Source: Halobellus sp. LT62 (GTDB lineage Archaea > Halobacteriota > Halobacteria > Halobacteriales > Haloferacaceae). From it: 64,000 nt of DNA. This document shows positions 53,452-63,146 of this stretch, piece by piece. The stretch's first letter is position 1. Every line of letters begins with the position of its first letter. The stretch lies in NCBI RefSeq assembly GCF_037031285.1, contig NZ_JAYEZO010000001.1, positions 186,001 through 250,000 of the forward strand, given 5' to 3'. Position numbers and translations under genes: made by a program. Below the pieces are notes generated by a model that saw only the letters and a list, made by a program, of their open reading frames with translations, ran no database searches and had not been told where the DNA came from.

Positions 53452-55910
53452 GTGACGACTCCGACCCGTCCCAATCGCGTCCGACGATCCGGGCGCTCGA
53501 CGATCGGACGATCAGGCAGATCGCGGCCGGAGAGGTGGTCGAACGGCCCGCGTCGGTCGTCAAAGAGCTAGTCGAAAACAGCCTCGACGCCGACGCGAAC
53601 CGCATCTCCGTCGCGATCGACGCCGGCGGCACCGAGGGCGTCCGCGTCCGCGACGACGGCCTCGGGATGGATCGCGAGGCGGTCCAGCGCGCCGTCGAGG
53701 AACACACGACGAGCAAGATCGAGGACATCGCGGACCTCGAAGCGGGCGTCGGGACGCTCGGCTTCCGCGGCGAGGCGCTGCACACCATCGGCGCGGTCTC
53801 GCGGCTCACGATCCGGACGAAGCCGCGAACGACCGGCAGCGTCGACCGCGGTGACGGAGTCGACGATGCCGCCGGGACCGAACTTCGCATCGAAGGCGGT
53901 GAGGTGAGCGAGGTCGGACCCGCGGGTTGCCCTGAGGGCACCGTCGTCGAGGTCGAGGATCTGTTTTTCAACACGCCCGCGCGCAAGAAGTTCCTGCGGA
54001 CGACCGCCACGGAGTTCGACCACGTCAACGCCGTCGTGACGCACTACGCGCTCGCGAACCCCGGCGTCGCGATCTCCCTAGAGCACGACGGTCGCGAGGT
54101 GTTCGCGACCGAGGGGCGCGGCAACCTCCGCTCGGCGGTGCTGGCCGTCTACGGCCGCGAGGTCGCCGAGTCGATGATAGATGTCGAGTACGAACCCGAG
54201 GCGGACGCGATCGGTGACGGCGAATCCGACTCGGGCGATGGCGACGCGTCGGCAGCGATTGAGGGCGTCCGGGGACTGGTCAGCCACCCCGAGACGAACC
54301 GGAGCACGCGCGAGTACCTCTCGACGTTCGTCAACGGACGGTACGTCACCGCGAGAGTCCTCCGAGAGGCCGTCCTCGAAGCCTACGGCGGTCAGTTGGC
54401 GGCCGACCGATACCCCTTCGCGGTCCTGTTCGTCGACGTCCCCGCCGACGCGGTCGACGTGAACGTCCACCCGCGGAAAATGGAGGTTCGCTTCGACGAC
54501 GAATCCGGGGTTCGGGCCGCCGTCACCGACGCCGTCCGGAGCGCGCTGCTCGATGCGGGCTTGATCCGATCGACCGCACCGAGAGGACGTTCGGCGGCCG
54601 ACGAGACCGAAATACGGCCGGAGTCGCCCGAATCGGAGGTTCACGGCGGGCCGGGACACACGCCACAGCCCGGAACAGAGGCTGCCGAAGACGCCGCCGC
54701 TGCCGACGAATCGGGATCCAAACCGGAATCCGAGTCCGACGGGACGGGGACGCCGAGCGATCTCGTGCGATCGAGAACCGCGAGGAACGTCGAGCAGGGG
54801 CAAACCGGCAGTAACGCCGACAGCGTGGAAAGTTCCGGTACCGACGCGGCTGACGCTCCCGACGACGAGTCCCGACGCGTCCAGACGGAACTCGGCGACG
54901 ACGACGCGAAAACACCCCCACAAACCGACGATGGGCACGACCGCGCGCGGACGGTCGATCCGATCGACGACGACGCGTGGTCGGTCTCGGGGTCCGAACG
55001 GGGCGATCAGCGGGCCGGTTCTCGTTCCTCGACGACCGGACGAACAGACGCCGATTCGCGAATTCCGCCGGGGTACGAGTCGTCGACTGCCGATCGCTCG
55101 ACAGTCGAGCGCGATGAGTTGGCGACCGAACGCAATGATTCGATCGCCGGGCACGACGAGTCGACTGCCGAACACGACGGTTCGACCGTCGATCGCGACG
55201 ATGAGGGCGTGTCGTCGCCAGCGTCGCGACCGACGGGAATCGTCGGCCCGACCGTCCAGCGGGATTTAGGCGGCGACGAAGCCACCCTCGAACCGCGGTT
55301 CGACTCGCTGCCGTCGATGCGGATCCTCGGACAGCTACACGACACCTACGTCGTCGCCGAGACCGACTCCGGAATGGTGCTCGTCGATCAACACGCGGCC
55401 GACGAGCGAGTCCATTACGAGCGCCTGCAACGCGAACTGGACGGCGACGTCGTGACGCAGGCACTCGCCGAATCGGTCGAACTCGAACTCACCGCGCGGG
55501 AGGCGGCGCTGTTCGACGAGTACGTCGACGCGCTCTCGAGCCTCGGCTTCCGCGCCGAGCGCGTCGGCGACCGAACCGTCGCGGTTGAGACCGTCCCCGC
55601 GGTCTTCGCGGCGGCGCTCGATCCCGAACTCGTTCGCGACGTCCTCTCGGCGTTCGTCGGCGAGGCGGACGGGGAGTACGGCGGCGAGGAGACGGTCGCG
55701 GCCGTCGCCGACGAACTCCTCTCGGATCTGGCCTGTTACCCCGCCGTGACCGGCAACACCTCGCTCACCGAGGGGTCGGTCGTGGACCTCTTGGAGGCAC
55801 TGGACGCCTGCGAAAACCCCTACGCGTGCCCGCACGGGCGGCCGGTCGTCATCGAGATCGACGGCGAGGAGATCGGCGACCGGTTCGAGCGGGACTACCC
55901 GGGGCATTGA
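53448..55910 (+). CDS. mutL: DNA mismatch repair protein MutL
   Basis: 820 residues from a GTG overlapping the nudix stop. N-terminal GHKL ATPase (1-350): IAAGEVVERPASVVKELVEN (20 residues, near 25), DDGLGMD near 68 and GFRGEALHTIG near 104. A 250-residue acidic linker (about 370-610) follows, with DExxxTE-like repeats. The C-terminal domain has VDQHAADERVHYE near 646, an exact DQHA-x2-E-x4-E endonuclease motif, and CPHGRP near 800. So it should nick DNA like bacterial MutL. Confidence 0.96.
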   Translation: MSDDSDPSQSRPTIRALDDRTIRQIAAGEVVERPASVVKELVENSLDADANRISVAIDAGGTEGVRVRDDGLGMDREAVQRAVEEHTTSKIEDIADLEAGVGTLGFRGEALHTIGAVSRLTIRTKPRTTGSVDRGDGVDDAAGTELRIEGGEVSEVGPAGCPEGTVVEVEDLFFNTPARKKFLRTTATEFDHVNAVVTHYALANPGVAISLEHDGREVFATEGRGNLRSAVLAVYGREVAESMIDVEYEPEADAIGDGESDSGDGDASAAIEGVRGLVSHPETNRSTREYLSTFVNGRYVTARVLREAVLEAYGGQLAADRYPFAVLFVDVPADAVDVNVHPRKMEVRFDDESGVRAAVTDAVRSALLDAGLIRSTAPRGRSAADETEIRPESPESEVHGGPGHTPQPGTEAAEDAAAADESGSKPESESDGTGTPSDLVRSRTARNVEQGQTGSNADSVESSGTDAADAPDDESRRVQTELGDDDAKTPPQTDDGHDRARTVDPIDDDAWSVSGSERGDQRAGSRSSTTGRTDADSRIPPGYESSTADRSTVERDELATERNDSIAGHDESTAEHDGSTVDRDDEGVSSPASRPTGIVGPTVQRDLGGDEATLEPRFDSLPSMRILGQLHDTYVVAETDSGMVLVDQHAADERVHYERLQRELDGDVVTQALAESVELELTAREAALFDEYVDALSSLGFRAERVGDRTVAVETVPAVFAAALDPELVRDVLSAFVGEADGEYGGEETVAAVADELLSDLACYPAVTGNTSLTEGSVVDLLEALDACENPYACPHGRPVVIEIDGEEIGDRFERDYPGH

Positions 55911-56011
55911 ACCCGATGAGGGCTGTCGGCCGCGTCTCGTCTGTGGCCCACCAGGTAACCGACGGCCGATCGATAACGGCAATTATGTACCCGCTGCCGT
56001 AACGAGCGAGT

Positions 56012-56971
56012 ATGACAGACGTTGTGACGTTCGGCGAGACGATGCTCAGGCTCTCACCGCCGCGAGGGGACCGCTTGGAGACGACGCGCGATCTCGACGT
56101 ACAGACCGGCGGCGCGGAGAGCAACGTCGCCGTCGCCGCCGCGCGCCTCGGCTGCGAGGCGACGTGGCTCTCGAAACTCCCCGATTCGGCGCTCGGCCGC
56201 CGGATCGTCTCGGAACTGCGCAGCCACGGCGTCCGGACGGACGTCGCGTGGGACGATTCGGCGGCCGCGCGCTTGGGAACGTACTACCTCGAACAGGGCG
56301 GCGAGCCGCGCGGCACTGACGTCATTTACGACCGTGCTGGCGCGTCGGTGACGACTGCGACGCCCGAAGAGCTCCCCGTCGGCGGGCTCGAAGACGCTGA
56401 GATCTTCTACACGAGCGGGATCACCCCGGCGCTCTCCGCGACGCTCGCAGAGACGACTGCGGCGCTGCTCGAAGGGGCTCGGGGGACGGGCGTGACCACC
56501 GCCTTCGATCTGAACTACCGCTCGAAGCTGTGGACGCCCGAAGAAGCCAAGCGGGGGTACGAGTCGCTGTTCCCGCACGTCGACGTGCTCGTCGCCGCCG
56601 AGCGCGACGTCGCAACCTGTCTCGACCGAGACGGCGATCCCGTAGAGGTCGCGAACGGCCTGCGTCGGGATTTCGATTTCGAGACGGTCGTGCTCACCCG
56701 CGGTGAGCAGGGGTCGCTGGCCGTTCACGACGGCGAAGTGTTCGAGCAGGACGTCTACGACGCCGAGACGCTCGATCCGATCGGGACGGGCGACGCCTTC
56801 GTCGGCGGCTTCCTCGCGAAACGAATCGGTGGCGGCGACGTCGGCGACGCGCTCGCCTACGGCGCTGCGACGGCCTCGCTGAAGCGCACGCTCGGCGGTG
56901 ACCTCGCGGTGGTCACGCCCGAGGAGGTCGAGTCGGTCATCGACGAGAACGCCGGCGGGATTTCGCGGTGA
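56012..56971 (+). CDS. kdgK: 2-keto-3-deoxygluconate kinase (PfkB family)
   Basis: 319 residues. [20 protein letters not shown] opens the ribokinase fold; [15 protein letters not shown] near 33 binds sugar; [13 protein letters not shown] near 249 holds the catalytic Asp and anion hole. Closest to KDG kinases of the haloarchaeal semi-phosphorylative Entner-Doudoroff path. Isolated from other ED genes in this window. Overlap in function with fructokinase cannot be excluded. Confidence 0.85.
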   Translation: MTDVVTFGETMLRLSPPRGDRLETTRDLDVQTGGAESNVAVAAARLGCEATWLSKLPDSALGRRIVSELRSHGVRTDVAWDDSAAARLGTYYLEQGGEPRGTDVIYDRAGASVTTATPEELPVGGLEDAEIFYTSGITPALSATLAETTAALLEGARGTGVTTAFDLNYRSKLWTPEEAKRGYESLFPHVDVLVAAERDVATCLDRDGDPVEVANGLRRDFDFETVVLTRGEQGSLAVHDGEVFEQDVYDAETLDPIGTGDAFVGGFLAKRIGGGDVGDALAYGAATASLKRTLGGDLAVVTPEEVESVIDENAGGISR

Positions 56972-56984
56972 ACGGGACGAGCCG

Positions 56985-57641
56985 ATGACGCCCACGACGA
57001 GCGGTCGTTTCCGGGTACTCGGCCGTCCGCGCGATCCGGGGGAGCTGTTGCTCGTCTCGGTTGGCACGATCGAAGGCGGCGCGGCGGAACACGCCACGGA
57101 GCCGACGTTCGATCCGGCCTACGTCGGGATGACCGAATACTCGGGCGACCTCGCCGACGACGTGGCGTCGCTCGCGGCGGGCAACCTGATCGACGCGACG
57201 CTCGCGTGGGACGACGGCGAGCCGCGATTTTCGGCGGTCGATGTCGTCGCCGACAGCGCGTTCGAGTTCTACGACGACGTCACTGGGATCTTCGAGGCGG
57301 CGAAGGAGACGTGGATGGTCGCAGAAGCCGACAACGCGGCGATGCACGGTCGCGTGACGAGGAACACCGACGGCGAACCGAACGGAGCGCTGTACGCGTT
57401 CGCGAAGCAGTCCGGCGCTCGCGATCTCTTCGAGGAATTCAGAACCGGCGTAACACCGCTGGATCCGCTCGTCCGACGGGCCGACGAGGGCGAGTCGGTC
57501 CCGCCGGAGGCCGAACAGGCCCGTGCGGTGTTCGTACTTCGTCCCATTGACGAGCCGTTCCTCGTCGTTTACGTCGTGTTCCGCTCTGACGGCGTGTTGG
57601 CGGAGACGATTCGGTCGACGTACGACCCTTCAGTGGGCTGA
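56985..57641 (+). CDS. Conserved haloarchaeal protein, DUF6663-like
   Basis: 218 residues from the ATG at 56985 (MTPTTSGRFRVLGRPRDP). Mixed alpha/beta with no catalytic motif I can name; DDVTGIFEAAKETWMVAEAD near 101 and NGALYAFAKQSGARDLFEEF near 131-150 are the best-conserved parts from memory of haloarchaeal relatives. It starts 14 bases after kdgK. Function unknown. Confidence 0.65.
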   Translation: MTPTTSGRFRVLGRPRDPGELLLVSVGTIEGGAAEHATEPTFDPAYVGMTEYSGDLADDVASLAAGNLIDATLAWDDGEPRFSAVDVVADSAFEFYDDVTGIFEAAKETWMVAEADNAAMHGRVTRNTDGEPNGALYAFAKQSGARDLFEEFRTGVTPLDPLVRRADEGESVPPEAEQARAVFVLRPIDEPFLVVYVVFRSDGVLAETIRSTYDPSVG

Positions 57642-57686
57642 GTCCTTGGCAACCGGGGGATTTCTCGCTGATCAGAGTCAGATTTA

Positions 57687-57697
57687 CGAAAGATTAA
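57687..57697 (+). promoter_or_regulatory. TATA-like box of the NikR-type gene
   Basis: AAAGATTAACA about 30 bases before the ATG at 57723, inside a locally AT-rich stretch. Other AT boxes nearer the start make the choice uncertain. Confidence 0.35.
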
Positions 57698-57722
57698 CAT
57701 ATCTTTTCATCCATTTTAATAT

Positions 57723-58151
57723 ATGACTGTTGTCAGCGTCTCGATGCCCGAAGGGTTGGTCGAACGGATCGACGCGTTCGCCGAAGAGCACGGCTACACC
57801 GGCCGAAGCGAGGTCGTCCGCGAGGCCTCCCGCAACCTCCTCGGGGAGTTCGAGGACAAGCGGCTCGAAGACCGCGAGTTGATGGCGGTGGTGACGGTCG
57901 TCTTCGACTACGAGACGACGAGCGTCGAAGAGCGGATGATGAAGCTCCGCCACGAGTACGAGTCGATCGTGGCCTCGAACTTCCACAGCCACGTCGGCGA
58001 GCACCGCTGTATGGAACTGTTCGTCCTCGAAGGCGGCTTACAGGATATCTCGACGTTCGTCGGGAAAATCCGCGCGACGAAGGACACGCTCAGCGTCGAC
58101 TACTCGGTGATGCCGGTCGACGAGTTCAGCGGATTCGACATCGAAGCGTGA
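57723..58151 (+). CDS. NikR-type metal-responsive regulator
   Basis: 142 residues, NikR size. N-terminal ribbon-helix-helix ([20 protein letters not shown]) and C-terminal ACT-like domain with metal ligands: His in MKLRHEYES near 78, H-S-H in [11 protein letters not shown] near 91-93 and Cys near 99, the same spacing as nickel-binding NikR. So it should sense nickel (or a similar ion) and repress a metal transporter. A ZIP transporter lies 740 bases downstream, one gene away. Confidence 0.9.
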   Translation: MTVVSVSMPEGLVERIDAFAEEHGYTGRSEVVREASRNLLGEFEDKRLEDRELMAVVTVVFDYETTSVEERMMKLRHEYESIVASNFHSHVGEHRCMELFVLEGGLQDISTFVGKIRATKDTLSVDYSVMPVDEFSGFDIEA

Positions 58152-58170
58152 GCCACAGCGCGAGCTGACG

Positions 58171-58692
58171 TCAGTTGTCGGTACGGTCCGCCGAGTCCAG
58201 CCGCGTCGTACACCACGGACAGAAGTCTAACTCCGGATCCAATTCCTTCCCGCAGTGCGGACAACTGTCGGCGCTCTCGGACCCGACCGCGGCTTTCACC
58301 GACTGCGTCGTCGCCGCGGTACTCGCACCCGGTTCGCCCTCGCGACGCTCCTCGAGCGAACCCGTCGAGCCGTCCGATTCCGACGTGACTGATTCCGCCG
58401 CGGTGGTCGATTGGCGCGCGCGCTGCTGGTCACGGCGCGCGACGACGTAGGCGTCGGCGATGCTGGCGACACTGACCGCGATCACGGGGGCGAGCGCCAC
58501 CGGATCGGCGTTCTCTCCGGCCAACAGCGCCTGCGTGGCCTCCATAGGGACGAAGAGATACGAGACGGCGACGGCGGCCGCGAACCAGCCTAGCCCTCGC
58601 CGCCAGCGGCGCAGATAGAGGTGGCCGAGCCCGGTGGCGAACGTCCCGAGCAGCGCCGCCAGCCACGGTCGCTTCCCGCCGGTCCGTTCCAT
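58171..58692 (-). CDS. Zinc-ribbon membrane protein
   Basis: 173 residues. Three hydrophobic stretches (about 10-25, 32-50, 65-85), then a disordered acidic/Ser/Thr linker and a C-terminal zinc ribbon with CPHC near 145 and CPWC near 158. Resembles haloarchaeal zinc-ribbon/TM2-like proteins of unknown function. Convergent with the NikR-type gene. Confidence 0.72.
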   Translation of the reverse strand: MERTGGKRPWLAALLGTFATGLGHLYLRRWRRGLGWFAAAVAVSYLFVPMEATQALLAGENADPVALAPVIAVSVASIADAYVVARRDQQRARQSTTAAESVTSESDGSTGSLEERREGEPGASTAATTQSVKAAVGSESADSCPHCGKELDPELDFCPWCTTRLDSADRTDN

Positions 58693-58888
58693 ACGCGTTG
58701 GTTCGGACGCGTCCGATTAGGTCTTGTGGGTTTCGTCTCCGGTGGTCGTCCGGTTTCACCTCCCGGTCACGACCAATTTATAAGCCCCTCGCAGGCGACG
58801 TGTCTCCTATGACCCGCTCTCGCAGCTCTCGAATGGCCGGGATCGTCTTTCGGCCGCGAGCGCGGGGGACCGACGGGGGGGTCTCGAA

Positions 58889-59716
58889 GTGATCGCCGAG
58901 CTGTTCGTCCGGTGGTTCGGAACCAACCCCGTGGTCCACGGGCTCGCCGGGGGGCTCGTCATCGCCGGGATGAACCTCTTCGGCGCGTCGCTTGTGTTCG
59001 TCTGGCGGAATCCCTCCGAACGGGCGCTCGACGGCGCGCTCGGGTTCGCGGCGGGCGTGATGCTCGCGGCGAGTTTCACGAGCCTCATCATCCCCGGCAT
59101 CGAGCAGTACTCGAACGGCAATCCGATCCCGGTCCTCGTTGGCGTCCTCCTCGGCGCACTGTTTTTGGACCGCGCCGACGTCCTCGTCCCGCACGCGCAT
59201 TTCCTCCTGACGGGTCGCCGCCGCGCCGACGCGGCCGACCCCAGCGAGTCGCTACCGCTGAACGACGAGCGCCTCGCCCCGGTGGTGCTGTTCATCTTCG
59301 CGATCACGCTGCACAATATGCCGGAGGGGCTCGCCGTCGGCGTCGGGTTCGGCAGCGGCGACGTCGCGGGCGCGATTCCGCTGATGCTCGCGATCGGAAT
59401 TCAGAACATCCCCGAGGGATTGGCCGTCTCCGTCGCGGCCGTCAACGCCGGACTGAACCGACGCGCGTACGCCGTCTTCACCGGGATCCGCTCGGGCGTC
59501 GTCGAGATCCCGTTGGCCGTGTTCGGCGCGTACGCCGTCCAGTCGGCCGCGGTGCTGCTCCCCTACGCGATGGGATTCGCCGCCGGCGCGATGCTGTTCG
59601 TCATCAGCGACGAGATCGTTCCGGAGACGCACACCGGCGGACACGAGCGCGTCGCGACGCTCGGGACGATCCTCGGCATCGTCGTGATGCTGTATCTCGA
59701 CATCTCGCTGGCGTGA
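58889..59716 (+). CDS. ZIP-family metal transporter
   Basis: 275 residues from the GTG at 58889. Eight membrane segments. Paired metal-site helices: HNMPEGLAVGVGFGSG near 142 and IQNIPEGLAVSVAA near 170, the H-N-x-P-E-G signature of ZIP proteins, with a polar His-containing loop before them. It imports zinc or a related divalent ion. Substrate not determined; a NikR-type regulator is nearby. Confidence 0.93.
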   Translation: MIAELFVRWFGTNPVVHGLAGGLVIAGMNLFGASLVFVWRNPSERALDGALGFAAGVMLAASFTSLIIPGIEQYSNGNPIPVLVGVLLGALFLDRADVLVPHAHFLLTGRRRADAADPSESLPLNDERLAPVVLFIFAITLHNMPEGLAVGVGFGSGDVAGAIPLMLAIGIQNIPEGLAVSVAAVNAGLNRRAYAVFTGIRSGVVEIPLAVFGAYAVQSAAVLLPYAMGFAAGAMLFVISDEIVPETHTGGHERVATLGTILGIVVMLYLDISLA

Positions 59717-59763
59717 CTCTCGAGCGTCGCCAGCGTGACCCTCGAGCGTCGGCGGCGTGCTGA

Positions 59764-61164
59764 TCAGACCCCCTCGAACCCGTCGGCGAAGGAGTTGTAG
59801 CCGGAGGGCCCCTCTTCGGCGACGCGCTGCAGCGGGTCCGTGCTTCCGGTTCTGTGCCGCGCGGCCCACAGCAACATCTCCGTTTCGAGCTCGCCGACGA
59901 CGGCGGGACGTTCGTCGGCAACGTTCCGCTGTTCCCACGGGTCCGCGTCCATCTCGAAGAGCTGGTACGCCGGGAGGACGCCGTCCCACATCCCCGGGTG
60001 ATACGTCCGGATGAGCTTCCACTCGTCCGTTCGAATCGCCCGCTGGGCGGTGTACAGGCCGTGATCGAACACGACGAACTCCCGGCCCTCGGCGTCGGCA
60101 GATTCGAGAATCGGCCGAAGAGAACTCCCCTGCCAGCGTTCCGGCGGCGTCTCACCGAGGTAGTCGGCGATCGTCGGCGCGAAGTCGACGTTGGTGATCA
60201 ACTGCTCGCGAGCGCCCGGCTCGAATCCGGTCCCCGAGGGCGGTTTGATCACCATCGGGACGCGCTGTGTCCCGTCGTGGGTGCTCCAGTGCTCGCGGTA
60301 GAGACCGTGCTCGCCGAACTCCTCGCCGTGGTCGCCAGTGAGGACGATCAGCGTCTCGTCGTACTGCCCCGTCTCTTTGAGATGATTCAAGAGACGGCCG
60401 ACGTGGCGGTCGGCGTAGCGGATCTCGGCGTCGTACGCCGAGAGGAGTTCGTTGAGATCCTCGCGCGATTCGATTCCCTCTTGGGTGGCTCCGCGCAGCG
60501 TGTCCCACTCGCGGTGGCGCTCGATCTGCTCCGCTGTGGGATGCGGCGGCAACTCGACGTCGCGGAACCGCTCGATCTGCTCGTCGGTCCGGTTGTACGG
60601 CGCGTGCGGGTCCCAGTACTGCGCGTAGAGGAAGAATTCATCTCCATCGACTGACTCCAAGGCGTCGATGGCTTCGTCGGTGACCGCCTCCGCCCGAGGC
60701 GTCTGAAAGGAGACGTGTCCCCACTCGACGGTCATCTCCTCGTCGGGTTCCTGCGGCTGTCTGAACTCGTGCCAGACGTGGTAGAACCACGGAGCCGGGT
60801 GTCGCGGGAACGATGAGACGCCGATCGTTCGGATGCCCTGCTGGAAGAACAGCTCCGGAAGCGTCCACCACGGCCGCTCGGGCCCGTTCTCCGTCCACGA
60901 CCCCGCCCAGTCGGTCCGGTTCTCGGGACGGTCGATCTGCTGGGACTGCTGGCCGTGGGTCTCGACGCCGTTCGCGATGCCGTACCGCCCGGACGTCAGC
61001 GCCGCGCGGGAGGGCATACACGGGGAGTTGGCGACGTAGCCCCGCTCGAACGCGACGCCGTCGTCGATCAGCGTATCGATGTTCGGGGTCGTGTGGCCGT
61101 GGTAGCCGTAGCCGCTCACGTGATCGGCTCTGAGCGAGTCGATGTCGATGCAGAGGACCTTCAT
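59764..61164 (-). CDS. Sulfatase-family hydrolase
   Basis: 466 residues from the ATG at 61162-61164 (MKVLCIDIDSLRADHV). Metal Asp residues near 7 and 9; the sulfatase signature is SPCMPSRAALTSGRYG with Cys 49, which would be changed to formylglycine; LTGDHGEEFGEHG near 275 is the second metal site. No signal peptide, so cytoplasmic unless exported otherwise. Substrate unknown, possibly a sulfated sugar or phosphonate/phosphodiester. A maturing enzyme is not in the window. Confidence 0.88.
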   Translation of the reverse strand: MKVLCIDIDSLRADHVSGYGYHGHTTPNIDTLIDDGVAFERGYVANSPCMPSRAALTSGRYGIANGVETHGQQSQQIDRPENRTDWAGSWTENGPERPWWTLPELFFQQGIRTIGVSSFPRHPAPWFYHVWHEFRQPQEPDEEMTVEWGHVSFQTPRAEAVTDEAIDALESVDGDEFFLYAQYWDPHAPYNRTDEQIERFRDVELPPHPTAEQIERHREWDTLRGATQEGIESREDLNELLSAYDAEIRYADRHVGRLLNHLKETGQYDETLIVLTGDHGEEFGEHGLYREHWSTHDGTQRVPMVIKPPSGTGFEPGAREQLITNVDFAPTIADYLGETPPERWQGSSLRPILESADAEGREFVVFDHGLYTAQRAIRTDEWKLIRTYHPGMWDGVLPAYQLFEMDADPWEQRNVADERPAVVGELETEMLLWAARHRTGSTDPLQRVAEEGPSGYNSFADGFEGV

Positions 61165-61256
61165 ACCGGCCGAAAGAGGCATTGAGGAAACATAAAACCC
61201 GCTGCGGCTTCGGCGAAAACACCGTGCTTTCGGCTCGAAAACGGGGGTTTAGAACA

Positions 61257-61331
61257 TGGGCCCTGTGGGCTTCGAACCCACGACCACCCGGTTATGAGCC
61301 GAGCGCTCTGACCAGACTGAGCTAAGGGCCC
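61257..61331 (-). tRNA. tRNA with CAT anticodon (Met or Ile2)
   Basis: Minus-strand cloverleaf: acceptor GGGCCCT/AGGGCCC, D arm GCTC/GAGC, anticodon stem CTCGG/CCGGG (one G-U) with loop CTCATAA giving CAT, T arm GTGGG-TTCGAAG-CCCAC, discriminator A. CAT can be elongator Met or the modified Ile2 tRNA; the sequence alone does not let me decide. Not an initiator by its acceptor stem. Confidence 0.93.
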
Positions 61332-61452
61332 GACGGTCTACCGTTCCGCGGTCTCCCTCTTAGACGTTGTCGTTAGCGGTCGTCGGAGGGAACATCCCGG
61401 GGCGCAGTCGCTCGGACGCCGTCGCTCCGAAGGTCGCGTCGAGAGGAAGTGA

Positions 61453-61525
61453 CGCCGTCGCCAGGGCTCGAACCTGGGACCACCTCGTTAACAGCGAGGT
61501 GCTCTACCACCTGAGCTACGACGGC
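61453..61525 (-). tRNA. tRNA-Asn (GTT)
   Basis: Minus-strand cloverleaf: acceptor GCCGTCG/CGACGGC, D arm GCTC/GAGC, anticodon stem CCTCG/CGAGG with loop CTGTTAA giving GTT, T arm CCAGG-TTCGAGC-CCTGG, discriminator G. No intron. Immediately upstream of the CCA-adding enzyme gene on the other strand. Confidence 0.95.
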
Positions 61526-61679
61526 TCTGTCCGCACCCGAATGTAGACCGAGGTAGTATGATAGGGCTTTCGTTTTCGCCGCACGGGTGCGTGATACCCA
61601 CAGACCGACGGACGCGTCCTCCGGAGGGCTCGCCCGCATCGACACCCTTTCGCCGGGGGCTCTCGAAGCCGTGACAACG

Positions 61680-63071
61680 ATGGCCGCCGACGAACAACGC
61701 CGGGTGATCGAACGGGTCCGCGAGCGCGTCACCCCCGACGCCGAGGAACGCGAGGCGATGCGGGCGGCGGTGGCCGAACTCACCGCGCGGATCGAGGCCG
61801 AAATCGACGCGCGCGGGATCGACGCGGACGTCGTGCAGGTCGGCTCGACGGCGCGGGGGACGTGGCTCGCGGGCGACCGCGACATCGACCTCTTCGTGCG
61901 GTTTCCGGCCGATCTCAACCGAGAGACGCTGGAGCGTTACGGCCTCGACATCGGCAACGCGGTCCTCCCCGACGGTCACGAGGAGTACGCCGAGCATCCC
62001 TACGTCACCGGCGCGTTCGATGGGTTCGACGTCGACCTCGTGCCCTGCTACGACGTCGGCGACGGCTCGGCGCTCCAGTCGGCGGTCGACCGGACGCCGC
62101 ACCACAACGCCTACCTGCTCGAGCGCATCGACGACGACCTCGCGGGCGAGATGCGGGTGTTCAAGCAGTTCCTGAAGGGCATCGGCGTCTACGGCAGCAA
62201 TTTGCGGACCGAGGGCTTCTCGGGCTATCTCTCGGAACTGCTCGTGCTCGAACACGGCGACGTCGCGACGCTGCTTTCCGCCGCCGCGGACTGGCACCCG
62301 CCGGTCGTCTTCGACCCCGAGGACCACGCCGCGCGATCGCACGACGACCCGCTGGTGATGGTCGATCCGACGGACCCGGCGCGGAACGTCGCGGCGGTCT
62401 GCTCGGCGGAGAACGTCGCGCGGCTCCAACACTACGCCCGCAAGTTCCTCGCCGAGCCGCGCGAGGATCTCTTCGAGTCGCGGACGCCCGATCCGATCGA
62501 TCCCGACGCCGTTCGCGCCCACCTCGACCGCCGCGGGACGACGCCCGTCGCGGTCGTCTTCGACGCGCCCGATCTCGTCGACGATCAGCTCTATCCTCAA
62601 CTCCGAAAGTCGCTGTCGGGCGTCCGCGACGAACTCGACCGGCGCGGGTTCGAGCCGATTCGCGCGATGTACGCAGCCGACGAGCGTGCCGTCCTCCTCG
62701 TCGAACTGTCGCATCTGACGCTGCCGTCGATCGAACGCCACGACGGCCCGCCGGTGCACGTCCGCCACCACGCCGAGGGGTTCTACGAGGCGTACGCCCA
62801 CGAGGGGAGCGATCCCGGAGACGGGAATGACACGCCGCCCGAGAGCTACGGCCCGTTCGTCGACGGCGACCGCTACGTCGTCGAGCGCGACCGAGAGTAC
62901 ACCGACGCCGCGGCGTTGCTCCGCTCTCCGGAACTGTTCTCCGTCGGCCTCGGCGCGCAGATCGAAACGGCGCTTTCCGCCGACTACGACGTGCTCGTCG
63001 GCGACGAGGTCGCGACGCTCTGCGAGGATTTCGGCGCGGAACTGGCGTCGTACTTCGACCCGCGACCCTGA
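61680..63071 (+). CDS. cca: Archaeal CCA-adding enzyme
   Basis: 463 residues from the ATG at 61680 (MAADEQRRVIERVRERV). Nucleotidyltransferase site GSTARGTWLAGDRDIDLFVR near 55-74 with the two Asp of the G-S-D-x-D motif; DGFDVDLVPCYDV near 115 gives the third acid. Helical body and C-terminal domain as in archaeal class I enzymes. It adds CCA to tRNA 3' ends; both neighbouring tRNA genes lack encoded CCA. Confidence 0.95.
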   Translation: MAADEQRRVIERVRERVTPDAEEREAMRAAVAELTARIEAEIDARGIDADVVQVGSTARGTWLAGDRDIDLFVRFPADLNRETLERYGLDIGNAVLPDGHEEYAEHPYVTGAFDGFDVDLVPCYDVGDGSALQSAVDRTPHHNAYLLERIDDDLAGEMRVFKQFLKGIGVYGSNLRTEGFSGYLSELLVLEHGDVATLLSAAADWHPPVVFDPEDHAARSHDDPLVMVDPTDPARNVAAVCSAENVARLQHYARKFLAEPREDLFESRTPDPIDPDAVRAHLDRRGTTPVAVVFDAPDLVDDQLYPQLRKSLSGVRDELDRRGFEPIRAMYAADERAVLLVELSHLTLPSIERHDGPPVHVRHHAEGFYEAYAHEGSDPGDGNDTPPESYGPFVDGDRYVVERDREYTDAAALLRSPELFSVGLGAQIETALSADYDVLVGDEVATLCEDFGAELASYFDPRP

Positions 63072-63146
63072 AGCGTTCTGGCCGTCGCGTCCGTGGTCAG
63101 TCTCCTTCGGGCGTCGAGAACGCTCTTACCGTCGAGAACCCCGCCC

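Noticed and set aside
63072-63146. AGCGTTCT...AGAACGCT inverted repeat between the CCA and HDAC genes as a terminator
   Set aside because: The loop is about 40 bases, too long for a convincing hairpin; left as a note only.
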